Source: Centrapalus pauciflorus (lineage: Eukaryota > Streptophyta > Magnoliopsida > Asterales > Asteraceae). Taken from it: 64,000 nucleotides of DNA. The DNA lies in the NCBI GenBank assembly GCA_020465985.1, contig JAANYP010000825.1:269501-333500 (forward strand), given 5' to 3'. The notes beneath the pieces were generated by a model that was not told where the DNA came from, ran no database searches, and saw nothing but the letters and a program-made list of their open reading frames with translations. The position numbers and the translations under genes were made by a program. This document shows positions 24,959 through 37,141 of this stretch, in pieces. How positions within the stretch are numbered: position 1 is the first letter of the stretch; every line of letters begins with the position of its first letter.

Positions 24959-26025
24959 TGACCGGGTTATATTTAACTGTGTTTATAAAGTGAAAAGAGT
25001 TAGTTTTAAATGAAAACATGACTTAAAATGTTTAACTATTGATAAATTTCATTACGCAGGTAGACAATCATTTCAAGTACAAGTCCGGCAAATTTGAGCT
25101 CAAATCGGAAAGCCAAGCGCAGGGTGGGGCGCAGGCCTGTGCCCAGACCACGTACTCAACAGAATGATTTTGGCTACCAAAAGACGAGGAGCGTACCTCG
25201 AAGCGTAGGGCAAGCACAGACCCAAGTGCATGGGGGAGCAGGCTTGCACAAGCGTTTGCGCTCAACCCATAAAAGTTATTTTCGCGTTTTATTTATGGTT
25301 TTGAGATCTGCCTATATATATTAGAAGATATCAGGCGAAAATAGAACACATTTTTAGAGAGAAAAACCTCTGATTGATTACGTTTGAGCGAATACGGCTA
25401 CGAAGAACGTATGAGACAAAACACGGCTCTACCTACGATGAATCAACAACTCTTGATCACACCACACATGATATCCGACTAGTTTCGCAATAATCACTCC
25501 TGGAGAAACCACGAACGCTAAGTGTTTACGTTTATGAACGATTTATATATGTTTACGTGTGTTGAATGTTTATACTTTGATCGTAAACGCTATGATGATT
25601 ATTTATCTTGTTGCGCCGTTTCGTAAGATAGTTCGTTGATAATCTATTATTCGCGTTGAGTTATATGTTTAATTAAGACGAGTAATCAAAGTAACACGCG
25701 ATATACCCAAGATCACGTAACAACATTAATAACGATTATAAAAGATTATGTCTGTGTAATCTTAATATTGTTCATAAAAGTAAAACCTGAAAAGCTACGT
25801 GTCAAATTCGAGAGTGGTTATTCTCGTTTAACGTATTTATTTGAACATATTTAATCAAGGTTTTCGCTTACACTCTTGCAAAGTAATTAGTTTATTGAGT
25901 TTTATAAAAGCAAGTAACATTATTTCGCAAATATTCACTTTCCAATCAACCAAAGTTTGCAATGCTAGTCACTCGAATACGTGATATTTAGTGGTTATTT
26001 TTGGCGAATTAACGACGCTCATTCA
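24959..26025 (+). mobile_element. Probable solo LTR, about 1.07 kb
   Basis: TGACCGGGTTATATTT... to ...GACGCTCATTCA. Flanks are A-runs (AAAAA left, AAAA right). The phrase ACTAAATCC...CCTAAAA on the left continues as AAAACCTAAACTCTGAAACC on the right, exactly as in uninterrupted higher-order units, which proves an insertion. CCTATATATATTAG near 25311 is a candidate TATA box with a GC-richer U3-like part before it. Confidence 0.65.
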
Positions 26026-28470
26026 AAAACCTAAACTCTGAAACCCCAAAACCCTAATACCTACACCATATAACCTAAACCCTAAAACGTACACCCTAAA
26101 CCCTAAAACCTAAACCCCAAATAATATACCCTAAAACGTAACCCTAAACCCTAAAGCCTAAGGCCTAAAACTTTAACCCTAAAACCCACACCCTAAAACC
26201 TAAACGATAAACCCAGAAAACATAAACCCTAAACCCAAGCAAAACCCTACCCTAAAACCTACACCCTAAACCCTTAACCCGTAAACCTTAAAACCTACAC
26301 CCTAAACCCTAAAACCTAAACCCTAAACCTTAAACTCTAAAACCTATACCCTAAAACTGAATCCCTAAACCTAAAACCTAAAGCCTAAACCCTCTTAAAC
26401 CCTTAACCCTAAACCCTAGGACCTAAATTCTTAACCCTAAACACTAAACCCTAAACAATAAAATCTAAATACTAAATCCTAATCCCTAAAACCTAAACTC
26501 TGAAACCCTAAACCCTATATAATCATAAACCTAAAACCTAAACTCTAAACTCGAAGCCCTAAACCCTAAAATCTACACCTTAAAGCGTAGACCATTAACC
26601 CAAAAACCTAAACCTTAAACCCTAAAACCTTAGCCTTAAACCCTAAAACCAACATACTAAACCCTAAAACCAAAACCCTAAAGCCTAAAGCCAAAACCTT
26701 AAACCCTAAAACCTAAACCTGAAGCCCTAAACCCTAAAACCTACACCCTAGACCCTTAACCCTAAAACCTTTACCATAAACCCTAAACACTAAAACCTTA
26801 GCCCTAAATCCTAAAACCTACACCCTAAATCCTAAACCCTAAACCTAAAACACAAAACCCTAACACCTAAGTTCTAAACCCTAAACCTTAAGCCTTAAAC
26901 CTTAAAGCATAAACCCTAAACCCTAGGACCTAAACCCTTAACCCTAAAACCTAAAACCTAAACCATAAAACCTAAAACCTAACGCTAAACCCTAAGCCCT
27001 AAACCTTAAAGCCTAAACCCAAAATGCTAGGACCTAAACTCTTAACCCAAAACCCTAAAACCTAAAACCTAAACGCTAAAACCTAAACCCTAAACTCTAA
27101 AGTCTAAACCCTAAACCTAAACCTTAAATCCTAAATCCTAAACCCTAAAACCTACACCCTAAACCCTAAATCCTACACCCTAAACCCTAAAACCTACACC
27201 CTCAACCTTATATCCTAAAACCTAAAACCATAACCTTAAACCCTAAACCCAAAAACCTACACCCAAAAACCAACACCATAAAGCCTAAACCCTAAAACCT
27301 TAACCTTAAACCCAAAAACCTACACCCTAAACCCTATAACCTAAAGCCTAAGCCCTAAACTTAAGCCCTAAACCATAAAACCTAAAACCTAAGCCCTAAA
27401 CCTAAAAATCTAAACCGTAAAACCTAAACACTAAATCCTAAACCCTAAAACCTAAACTCTGAAACCCTAAACCCTAATACCTAAACCATATAACCTAAAC
27501 CCTAAAAACTAAACCTTAAGACGTACACCCTAAACCGTAAAGCCTAAACCGTAAAATCTAAACCCTAAATCCTAAACCCTAAATTGTACAGCCTAAACCC
27601 TATAGCCTAATGCCTAAAATCTTAACCCTAAACCTTAAAACCCACACCCTAAACCCTAAAACCTAAACTATAAACCTTAAAACCTAAACCCAAAACCCAA
27701 GCAAAACCCTTAACCCAAAACCCTAAAAATATAAACCCTAAACACGAAAACCTAAACCCTAAAGCCTAAAACCTTAACCCTAAACCCTAAATTCTAAAAC
27801 CTAAACCCTAAAGCCTACACCCTAAAAAGCTTAACTCTAAACCCTAAACCCTAAAGCCTACAGCCTAAAAACTAAAACCTAAACCCTAAACTCTTAACAC
27901 TAGAAACCTAAACTTTAAACCTTAAAACCTAAACCCTAAACCCTAAACCCCTAAACCCTAAAATCTAAAGCCTGAACCCTAAATCCAAAATGCTAAACAC
28001 TAAACTTTAAATCCTAAAACACCCTAAAACCTACATCCTAAACCCTAAACTCTAAAACCTAAAACCTAAACCTTAAAAACCCTAAAACCTAGAAGCTAAA
28101 CAATAAACCCTAAACCCGAAACCCGAAAATCCTAAACCCTAAAACCCCATAAACCCTAAACACTAAAACTTATACCCAAAATCCTTAACCCTAAACACTA
28201 AACCCTAAACCTAAATTGTAAAACCTAAACCCTAATTCCTAAACCTTAAAATCTACACGCTAAACCCTAAACCATAAACCCTACACCCAAAACCCTAAAT
28301 CTTAAGGCCTAAAACCTTAACCCTAAACCCTAAAACCCACACCTTAAACCATAAACCCTAAAACCTAAACCCTAAAACTATAAACCCTAAACCCAAAACT
28401 TAAGCAAAACCCTAAAACCTTAACCTTAAACCCTAAATTCCTAAACCCTATAACCTAAACCTTAAATCCT
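26026..28470. repeat. Degenerate telomere-like array, block 5
   Basis: Longest block, about 2.4 kb, ending near CCTATACAGG. Same orientation. A full higher-order phrase with CTAATACCTAAACCATATAA lies near 27430-27500. Confidence 0.93.
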
Positions 28471-29681
28471 ATACAGGTTGTTCATGCCACAAATGAGTTT
28501 GATGCTGATAAATATTTGCAGGAGATTGCTAGCTTGCTTGGAATAGATTGGTAGATGTAGATGGTTGAAAATGATATTCCACCTGATGAGGATATATTTT
28601 CTTTTTTTGAAGCATCATCATTTACTCCTTCTCATATTGATCATTTTAAGTTTGATGTTCTTAATTTTGATTTTGTTATTTTTCTATTGAACAGGTACCT
28701 TCAAGCTTGGTAGAGAAGAAAGGAAATTCAAAGAATCTAATATAGCAGAAGAAGAAGGTAGAAAAGATCAAAGAGAAACCAACTTGTCAATATCCGAAGT
28801 TTAATTATGATAATGAGGATCCGGTTGGTGAGTACATTGGTTTAGTGGGTATGCAAGGTTTGCGAGCTGGATTCCCAAGTATGTTTTATCAGTTTAAGGG
28901 CCATGTGGACGAGTCAAGCTAGAGACTCATCAATACAAGTGCTTTCGGGAGGTAACCCGTATATACTTTTATTTCCATAATAATTTTTCATTTTATGTTT
29001 AGTTTGTCTTTCTTAATGTGATGAGTTCTTAATTTAGTCGTGATTTAAATTTTGATAGTTACATGCTTAAATAAGTAACCCGTGCATTGAGTATGTGTCT
29101 TAAGATTGCATGATTGATGTTAGTGTCCTTGATTTGAAAGCTTGTTTGCTTATTTTAATTTCTAGTTCCTAGTTTTGACTTTTTGAGTCAAATTGAGTTT
29201 AGTTTGTTGTCTAATTACTCGCTTTAGTATACTAGTTTGTCTTGATCCTTATCAAGAATAATGTTTTCTTATATCATCCTTGAGTCTCTTGACTTATTGT
29301 TTCAGTAATTAAGGTTTTGGTTTGCTTAACTTAATAATTTCTTAAAGTCAGTTTGACTTTTAGAAAGTCAAAATTGATTCTACTTAGTTTTCTTATTTTG
29401 CCTTGATACATTTCCAATTTTTAGTTAATTGTGTGTCATAAATGGCTCTCGCATTGTTCATATAGCTAGCTCTAGTTTTGTGAAATGCTTGAATTCCATT
29501 TTAGCACATTTGCATTCATTACTCATTGCATGCATTTAGCTTTAAATTTTTATACTTTGAGTTGGATTGAAGTTAAATTGAGCCAGATAGCACCATTTTT
29601 GTGCTTATTTTAATTCATGTGTGGTATGTCAGTGTTGACTTATAGAAATAGAACTTGGACTTAGATTCAAGTTAAAATCAC
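28471..29681. other. Unclassified AT-rich DNA with a weak coding remnant
   Basis: No complete gene. A plus-strand stretch at about 28780-28922 reads CQYPKFNYDNEDPVGEYIGL and on to a stop, and may be an exon remnant or a chance open stretch; an AG dinucleotide precedes related sequence near 28693. The family was not recognised. 29000-29680 shows nothing beyond AT-rich DNA. Confidence 0.3.
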
Positions 29682-30311
29682 TATATAGGAGTTTGCTACT
29701 TTCGAAAAATTAGTGAATTTGGTGAATAATGTAGCAAAATCTGTATGAATAGTTATTGTAAGAAAACGTTCGAAGTTCTAAAAAAATATAAATTGAGAAA
29801 TGTTTGGTTAATGTGTGATGTGGGTGGTGAGTATAAAGATGTTTATCCATGAAATTCCATCATTTTTTCAACCATATTTCATGGGATCGAAGATGTTAAG
29901 GTGATAAAAATTATGGTTTTCGATCAGTAGTTGTTGATATGGGGCGACATCAAAACGGATGGCATACAATTTGGCGTGAATAATTTGAGGAGCTGCATGA
30001 CGATAATTGCATGTTATTCGTTTTGATGTAGTCCCATAACAGCAGCTACTGATTGAAAACCGCAATTTCCATTGCCTTCAACATCTTCAATCCCGATAAC
30101 ATATGATTGAAAAAATGATGGAATTTGATGGATCAATTGATGTCAACCTATACCTAAATCTTTATACTCATCATCCCGATCACACATCAACCAAACTTTT
30201 CTCTATTCATTTTTTTTAACTTCAAAAATTTTCTTACAATAACTACTCCTATCGATATTGCTAAGCTATTCACCCATTCATTAATTTAACAAAAGTAGCA
30301 AACACCTATAT
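29682..30311. repeat. Long fold-back (inverted repeat, about 300-bp arms)
   Basis: The left arm from TATATAGGAGTTTGCTACTT and the right arm ending in its inverse (AAGTAGCAAACACCTATATA) pair imperfectly along roughly 300 bp each, through GACATCAAAACG/CGTTTTGATGT near the centre, leaving a loop of a few dozen bases around 29975-30012. Transcription would give a long hairpin RNA. MITE-type origin is likely; no TSD was settled. Confidence 0.75.
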
Positions 30312-30459
30312 AAAAAATTTAATATACACATTTAACATTAAAAATATTATTATGTTAAAAAAGGATATATTTATAATAAATTTACATATACACCTCAGTA
30401 GCAAAAAACTCTGTAGTGGTATCGATAACATAGATTTCGGTCATCGATATCTTGAAAGA

Positions 30460-32292
30460 TGTGGCACCCTTGCCACATCAATCACCATTAACAAGACACC
30501 CAGGATTATTCATCAAACACAATTACATAATGATCTGAAAGCTTAAATTAAAGTACGGAAGCATTATAGTACGTAATTAAAATGACACAACATTGTCAAA
30601 CACACTACAGTGCTACAAGGTTCCAATACTAAGTCTACGTACTCAGACCTTTATTACAATCATCACAAACATATTATAACATTTATCCCACAACATAATT
30701 ACCGATTGAGTAGTAGATATCTTCCAAAACTTCACACACAACCTAACTAGAAGGTCCGGCAGCAGATTTCCCTTTTCCTGTAAAATTACAACAACTGGGG
30801 AATAAGCGATGCTTAGTGAATACACAGATTACGCATTTTATAAATCTTTATGAAGCCCCAAGAGTAACACCGATGACAAACATCGTATACCCTCTTCGTA
30901 CACCAAGTACGGAACCAGAGCCGCAGCCCCTTCGAGCCCAAAGCTCGGCATAAAACATACCATCTGAGACAAACGTACGATCGGGGATGACATACTGCCT
31001 ACCAGAACCTCGGAGGGATCAGCTCCAGGTCATATAGCGCAGTAACATCGGAGTAATTGATGCGACCCACCGGTCCATCACTAGATGCACAACAAACGAA
31101 CGGACATGCAACAAATATGAATGTGCATCTAAATCTACGCAAGTTAGTAGAGATCCAAATAACAATTGAAGCAACACGTCTCAGCAGACAAAAGCTATCA
31201 TAAAACAGATATAAACATGCGAAATCTACTGTACTCACAGTGGGTGCGTAAATAAACTTTAACCAATAATTATTTCTCCTCGGAATTTCAACCGGATCCA
31301 CCAAGTACCCCACTGTGGGTCAAACAACACCACAAGGGACCTGTAAGTATACCTCGTGTCAATAATTGTTTAATTTTGTAAAACCATATTTCATAAATTT
31401 ACAATATTTGATCCCCATTTCGGATCCAAGATAAATTCGAACCCATTTTCGAATTTAGGAGTTAAATTTGAACCTAATCTCGAATTTAGGGGTTAAATTC
31501 GAACCCTATTCTCGAATTTAGGGTTAAGTTCGAACCCTATGATGTTAAATTCGAATACATACTCGAATTTAGTACAAAAATCGAGTTTGTTCTATGTATT
31601 TCGACTTTGTTCTTGGCATTCTCGAATTTGTTCATATTTACAGCTTAAATCATACATTTCTAAGCCTAAAAATCACGAATATGTTAAGTATTAAGCCTAG
31701 TTTCGATCATATTATACATACTCTATCATATTCTTGTTAAAACTCAAGCCAAACTAGCTTCATACACATAAGAAATGATAAATTCGAATTTCTATCATCA
31801 AAACCGAACATATAAAAGCTTAAAAGGTCGATTCTTACCTCAAATTCGTACGAGATCACAAATGCAACCGTAGATTGTTGTAGTACTCCTCGAGATCTTT
31901 CCGATGACGTATAGAACTCGACAATCGGCCGATCGATTTGAGAGAAAATCTAGAGAGAAGGTAGAGAGCCGAGAGAGAGTGTTCTAGAGAGAGAGTAAAT
32001 GGTGAAAATGAAAGGCATTTGGCCTTTTTATTCCCATCTTTCCCCATTTTGCACATTTCACCCCTCAACTTATCTGGTTCCATATAATACTAATTTATTC
32101 TTAGCTTTATCATCACTAACTTTTATAATTCATAATACTCCATAATAATAATTCAAAGTTCTCAATTTTCTTAAAATAACAACAAACTTTTAAATATCCC
32201 AAATACATAATCATTGCTCATAATTCAACTTAATTATAAATTATCCATCTAAATAAATCTGAATTACAGTAACTGAATTCGAGGATGTTACA
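30460..32292 (-). repeat. Chromovirus 3' LTR
   Basis: 1833 bp. Includes repeated AAATTCGAAC / TCGAATTTAGG words at 31430-31570. Confidence 0.96.
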
Positions 32293-32329
32293 ACATGGGC
32301 TCCACCACGCTCTAACTTCGTCCTCGAAG

Positions 32330-35300
32330 TTATTTGACTTCAAACAGCTGTGGATATTTCCTTAACATGTCAGCTTTCGTCTCCCATGTATGATTCACTC
32401 CCTTATGATGCTTCCAACGTACAAGCACCATTTCTATCTCTTTGCTCCTCAACTTCTTTATCTTTGTATCTAACACACACTCTGGCTCCTCAACATACCG
32501 GCGCCTTTCATCAACTTGCAGCTCAGTGTGGTCAGCCCAATCCTCATTCTCCGTAGTAAAGGATTTCCTAAGGTTCCCCACATGGAACACAGGGTGTATG
32601 CCCGACATTTCTTCAGGCAACTCTAACCGATAAGACTGGTTTCCAACTTTTTCGACAATCCTGAATGGTCCGACGAATCTCGGAGCCAACTTTCCTCTCT
32701 TCACAAAACGAGTAACACCTCTCATAGGTGATACTTTCAGATATACCCAATCATTTATTTCAAAGTTGATCGGTTTGTGCCTTTTGTCATAATAACTTTT
32801 CTGACGATCCTGGGCCGCTTTCATATTCTGCCTAATTAACTGTATCTTCTCGTTTGTCTCCTGTAACAATGCCGGCCCAGCAATCGGCGTTTCTCCAGTT
32901 TCTCTCCAACACGTAGGAGTCCTACACCTCCTCCCATACAAAGCCTCAAATGGCGCCTTCTTTATCGTTGCGTGATAGCTGTTGTTATACGAAAACTCTA
33001 TCAGTGGCAGATGATCGTCCCAATTGCCACCGAGATCCAATATACACGCTCGCATCATATCTTCAAGTGTCAGAATAGTCCTTTCACTTGCCTTTCAAAA
33101 AAAAAAAAAAAAGGATAGTCCTTTCACTTTGACCACCGGTTTGCGGACGGTATGCGGTACTCATAGCAATCCTCGTACCCAACCCTTCTTGCAAAGCCGA
33201 CCAAAAATTTGAAGTAAATCGACTATCTCGATCCGATACTATGGACTTAGGCACTCCATGCCTAGCAACTATCTCGTCCATGTAAATTTGAGCCAACTTT
33301 TCTAACGAATAACTTTCCCGAATTGGTATAAAATGTGTCGACTTAGTTAACCTATCGACTATCACCCAAACTGCATCGTGTTGATGCCTAGTCTTCGGCA
33401 GTTTTGTAACGAAATCCATAGTGATGTGCTCCCACTTCCATTCCGGAATGGGAAGTGGTTGCAGACTGCCATAAGGTTGCTGATGTTCGGCTTTCACAAG
33501 CCGGCAAGTCCTACATCGTTCTACGTACTGGCCGATATCCTTCTTCAATCTCGGCCACCAAAAATCTGCTTTCAACTCGTTGTACATCTTTGTACTCCCA
33601 GGATGTACAGAAAACTTAGATTGATGTGCCTCTTCGACGATCACCTTTCTCATGCCACCAAACTTTGGCACCCAAATCCTTCCATAAACTCCTTTCAATC
33701 CCGACTCGCTTGTTTCCATATTCTTCAGTTGTACTCTTATATCCTCAGCACTAACATTTTCATCTTTCAAGGCTTCCTCCTGAGCGGCCTTAACATCATT
33801 TATAATCGTGGAGCTTAACATAGTGGACGTCATCATGTAGCAGCAGTCCTTAGCATAAGCTTTGCGACTCAAAGCATCGGCTACCACATTAGCCTTTCCT
33901 GGGTGATAAAGGATTTCGCAATCATAATCCTTTATTAATTCCATCGATCGTCTCTGCCTCATATTGAGTTCTTTCTGGCTAAAAATGTACTTCAAACTCT
34001 TATGATCCGTGTATAACTGACACTTAGTTCCATAGAGATAGTGCCTCCACAACTTCAATGCAAATGTAACAGCGGTCAACTCCAAGTCATGAGTTGAATA
34101 GTTAATTTCGTGTTGCTTAAGCTGTCTCGAGGCATAAGCGATTACCTTTCCACGCTGCATCAGTACAGCACCTAATCCCAATCTCGAGGCATCCGTGTAT
34201 ACTACAAAGTCCTCATTACCCTCTGGTAGGGCAAGTATCGGCGCTTCACTTAGTGTCTTCTTCAAAATATCAAACGCCTCTTGCTGCACGGTTTTCCAAA
34301 CAAAAGGTGCATTCTTCTTTGTCAATGCAGTTAAAGGAACTGCAATCTTTGAAAAGTCCTTTATAAACCTCCTATAGTAGCCCGCCAGTCCAAGAAAACT
34401 CCTAACTTCTGTAGCTGAACGAGGCGGCTCCCAATTCTTTATGGCTTCGACTTTGGCTGGATCTACAGAAATCCCAGCCCCCGAAACCACATGTCCTAGA
34501 AACTGTATCTGTTGTAGCCAAAACTCACACTTTGAGAATTTGGCGTACAACCTTTCCTTTCTTAACAACTCCAATAACTCCTTTAGGTGATCAGCGTGTT
34601 CGGCCTCAGACTTAGAGTACACCAGAATGTCATCAATGAACACGATTACAGACTTGTCCAACATCGGTCTACACACTCTATTCATCAAATCCATAAAGAC
34701 AGTCGGGGCATTGGTTAACCCGAAAGGCATAACCAAGAACTCATAATGCCCATAACGTGTCCTAATTGCTGTCTTAGGCACATCCTCTTCTCGTACCTTC
34801 AACTGATGGTACCCCGACCTCAAATCAATCTTGGAGAATACACTAGCCCCGTGTAGTTGATCAAATAAGTCATCTATCCTCGGCAGTGGATACTTATTCT
34901 TGATTGTCAACTTATTCAGTTCCCGGTAGTCAATGCACATTCTTATCGTGCCATCCTTCCTCTTTACAAACAATACCGGAGCTCCCCACGGTGATGAACT
35001 CGGTCGAATGAAGCCCTTGTCCAACAACTCTTGAAGCTGTGTCATCATTTCTTTCATCTCAGTTGGGGCAAGGCGATAAGGAGAACGAGCTACCGGTGCA
35101 GTTCCAGGGATCAAGTCAATGCGAAATTCCAATTGTCTCTCAGGCGGCACGCCAGACAAGTCTTCCGGAAACACATCCGGAAATTGTGAAACAACAGACA
35201 CATCGGCCAAAGTCTTCTTCTCAGCCTTGGCATCAATAGCATATGCCAGATAGGCGTCACACTCCTTTGCAACAAGCTTTCGAGCTTTTGCAATGGTCAG

Positions 35301-36923
35301 TAAACACAGATCCCCACTTCTTCTATCCCCATAAATACATATTTCACGCCCCTCTGGAGTAGTTATCTTTATCATACGATTCTTACACACTATATGGGCT
35401 TCATTCTCAATCAACCAGTCCATCCCGACAATCACGTCAAACTCGTTGAACTCTATCGGAATCAGATCTAAATTGAAGACTACATCTTCAATTACTAATG
35501 TGCAATTACGGTATACGTGATCTACCTTGACTAGAGTGTTGCTAGCATTTTCAATATCAAGTATAGCAGACAACTTAGACAGTGGCATAGCAAGTCGTTG
35601 TGCAAAAACAGAAGACATGAAAGAGCGGTTGGCACCCGAATCAAAAAGAACTCGTGCAGGCAAGGAATTTACAATAAACGTACCCGTGACCACCTCCGGA
35701 TTTTCCCTAGCTTCCTCTGCCGTAATCTGAAAAGCACGAGCCGGTGCCCTTTGTGGCTGGTTTCGGCGGTTGACTGAACCACCACTAGATCCTCCGGATG
35801 ATCGGGTCGATGATGGAGCAGCAGCTGCTGGAGCATTCTTCCTACAGTTCCTACTATAGTGTCCCCACACCCCACACTTATAGCAAGCATCTCCTTTCCT
35901 TGGGCACTCACTCTGGAAATGGCTCAGCTCTCCACAGCAAAAGCAAGCACGTCCATTAGTGCACTTACCAAAGTGCTCCAGATGACACTTATTGCAATAT
36001 TGCGGCTCAGTGTTGATGGAATAAGCACGAGCGCGACCAGAAGAACCAGACTGTCGGCGATATGACTGTTGAGGCGAATACTGCGACGATCGGGAAGATC
36101 CCGAGTATCCTCCCTCACGTTGGCGCTTCGGCGGTGACGGCTGTGTTGGGTTGGTGGAAGCAGCAGCAGACCCAATCGAGTATCCCGTCATGATTAAAAT
36201 TTGTTCTACATTTCTGGCAGCTTCAAGTAAACCAGCAAATGTAGGGTAACGGACGTTGCTCATGACCCTCCTAATCTCGATATCCAGATCAGCCTCGAAC
36301 CTGGTCACTTTCCTTTCCTCAGTATCGACTTGATGAGGCGCAAACAAACTTAGCCTAGTGAATTCCACAGCATATTGGGACACAGTCTTAGTCCCTTGCA
36401 TCAATGACATGAACTTCGCTTCCAACCTTCGGCGCTCATCAACCGGACAATACTGCTGAGTGAATAATTCTGTAAACTCAGCCCAAGTCATCACAGCCAC
36501 TTTCTCCAAGGTTAAGGCGTTAACCATGGAATTCCATCACATGATTGTGTCGTTAGTGAACATAGCAGTAGCATATCGAACCATGTCCTTCTCAGCACAA
36601 TCGCTGATTCGGAATGTTCGTTCGGTTGTTATTATCCATTTGAGTGCGGCAACAGCGTCTCCCAGTCCATTAAACTCTACCGCACTATTTCCCTTAAAGT
36701 CCTTGAAACGACAGCCTCTAGGTTTGTTAGATGACCCAGTATTGTCATCTTGTTCCTAATTGTTGCCCCCTTCCTTTTCCTTGTTCTTTCTCTTATCTTC
36801 TCTTCTCTTAGCTTCGGCCTCATCTCGAGCCCGAAACTGATCTTGAATCATCTTGTTCTGCTCAGCCATCATGGCTAGCATCATCTCCCTTGTTTCTTCA
36901 GGTGTCATTCCTCCTCCAGACAT
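32330..36923 (-). pseudogene. gag-pol polyprotein of the Tekay-type element, broken
   Basis: Gag begins at ATG 36923 (MSGGGMTPEE). Two nonsense codons interrupt it: TAG at 36756-36758 and TGA at 36537-36539. From 36527 a frame of over 1100 codons stays open: three zinc knuckles (35996-35849), protease LFDSGANRS (about 35645), RT with FIDDILVYS (about 34615-34640), RNase H with YTDASRLGLG (about 34190) and VADALSRK, integrase HHCC zinc site (HPGSTKMY, about 33600) and DDE residues (MDFVTKLP, VSDRDSRF, GGQSERT). A 40-bp net insertion at 33090-33129 shifts the frame just after the catalytic Glu. The remainder (33058-32330) holds the integrase C-terminus (FHVGNLRK) and a chromodomain (EEPECVLD...VRWKHH...TWE). 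The chromodomain family steers integration to chromatin marks. Not functional in this copy, though most catalytic residues remain. Confidence 0.95.
33075..33129 (+). repeat. Poly(A) micro-insertion with 15-bp duplication
   Basis: ATAGTCCTTTCACTT occurs twice (33075-33089 and 33115-33129) around GCCTTTC + 16 A + GG (33090-33114). The structure looks like a very short LINE-machinery retroposition or a templated repair patch. It shifts the integrase frame. Confidence 0.85.
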
Positions 36924-37121
36924 GTTCTGAAATAATAAACATATAACTTGTTTAGTAACATGTCATTAATTTAAAGAAACCACCCATTGTCCCGTATGAA
37001 AGTCAACTTCTTATGAATATTGGATCATAACCTATCTTAGTTCAGATCATTACTTAAAATCACTACGTATCATTACTTAATGTTTGAGACCAAGACCTCA
37101 CGGACACTTGAATCTCAAACT
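36924..37121 (-). other. Chromovirus 5' leader
   Basis: Short non-coding stretch between the PBS and gag. Confidence 0.7.
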
Positions 37122-37137
37122 ACTGCTCTGATACCAT
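37122..37137 (-). other. Chromovirus primer-binding site
   Basis: The minus strand reads TGGTATCAGAGCAG next to the 5' LTR, matching initiator tRNA-Met. Confidence 0.93.
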
Positions 37138-37141
37138 CTCG

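Noticed and set aside
8325..28470. True chromosome end or head-to-head telomere fusion
   Set aside because: Repeats are highly degenerate, all in one orientation, and flanked by ordinary DNA on both sides.
29868..30065. 65-codon frame
   Set aside because: Falls in the fold-back arms; no recognisable motif.
30999..31313. 104-codon frame repeated at 37681-37995
   Set aside because: Lies in both LTRs of the chromovirus; no domain recognised, so treated as LTR sequence.
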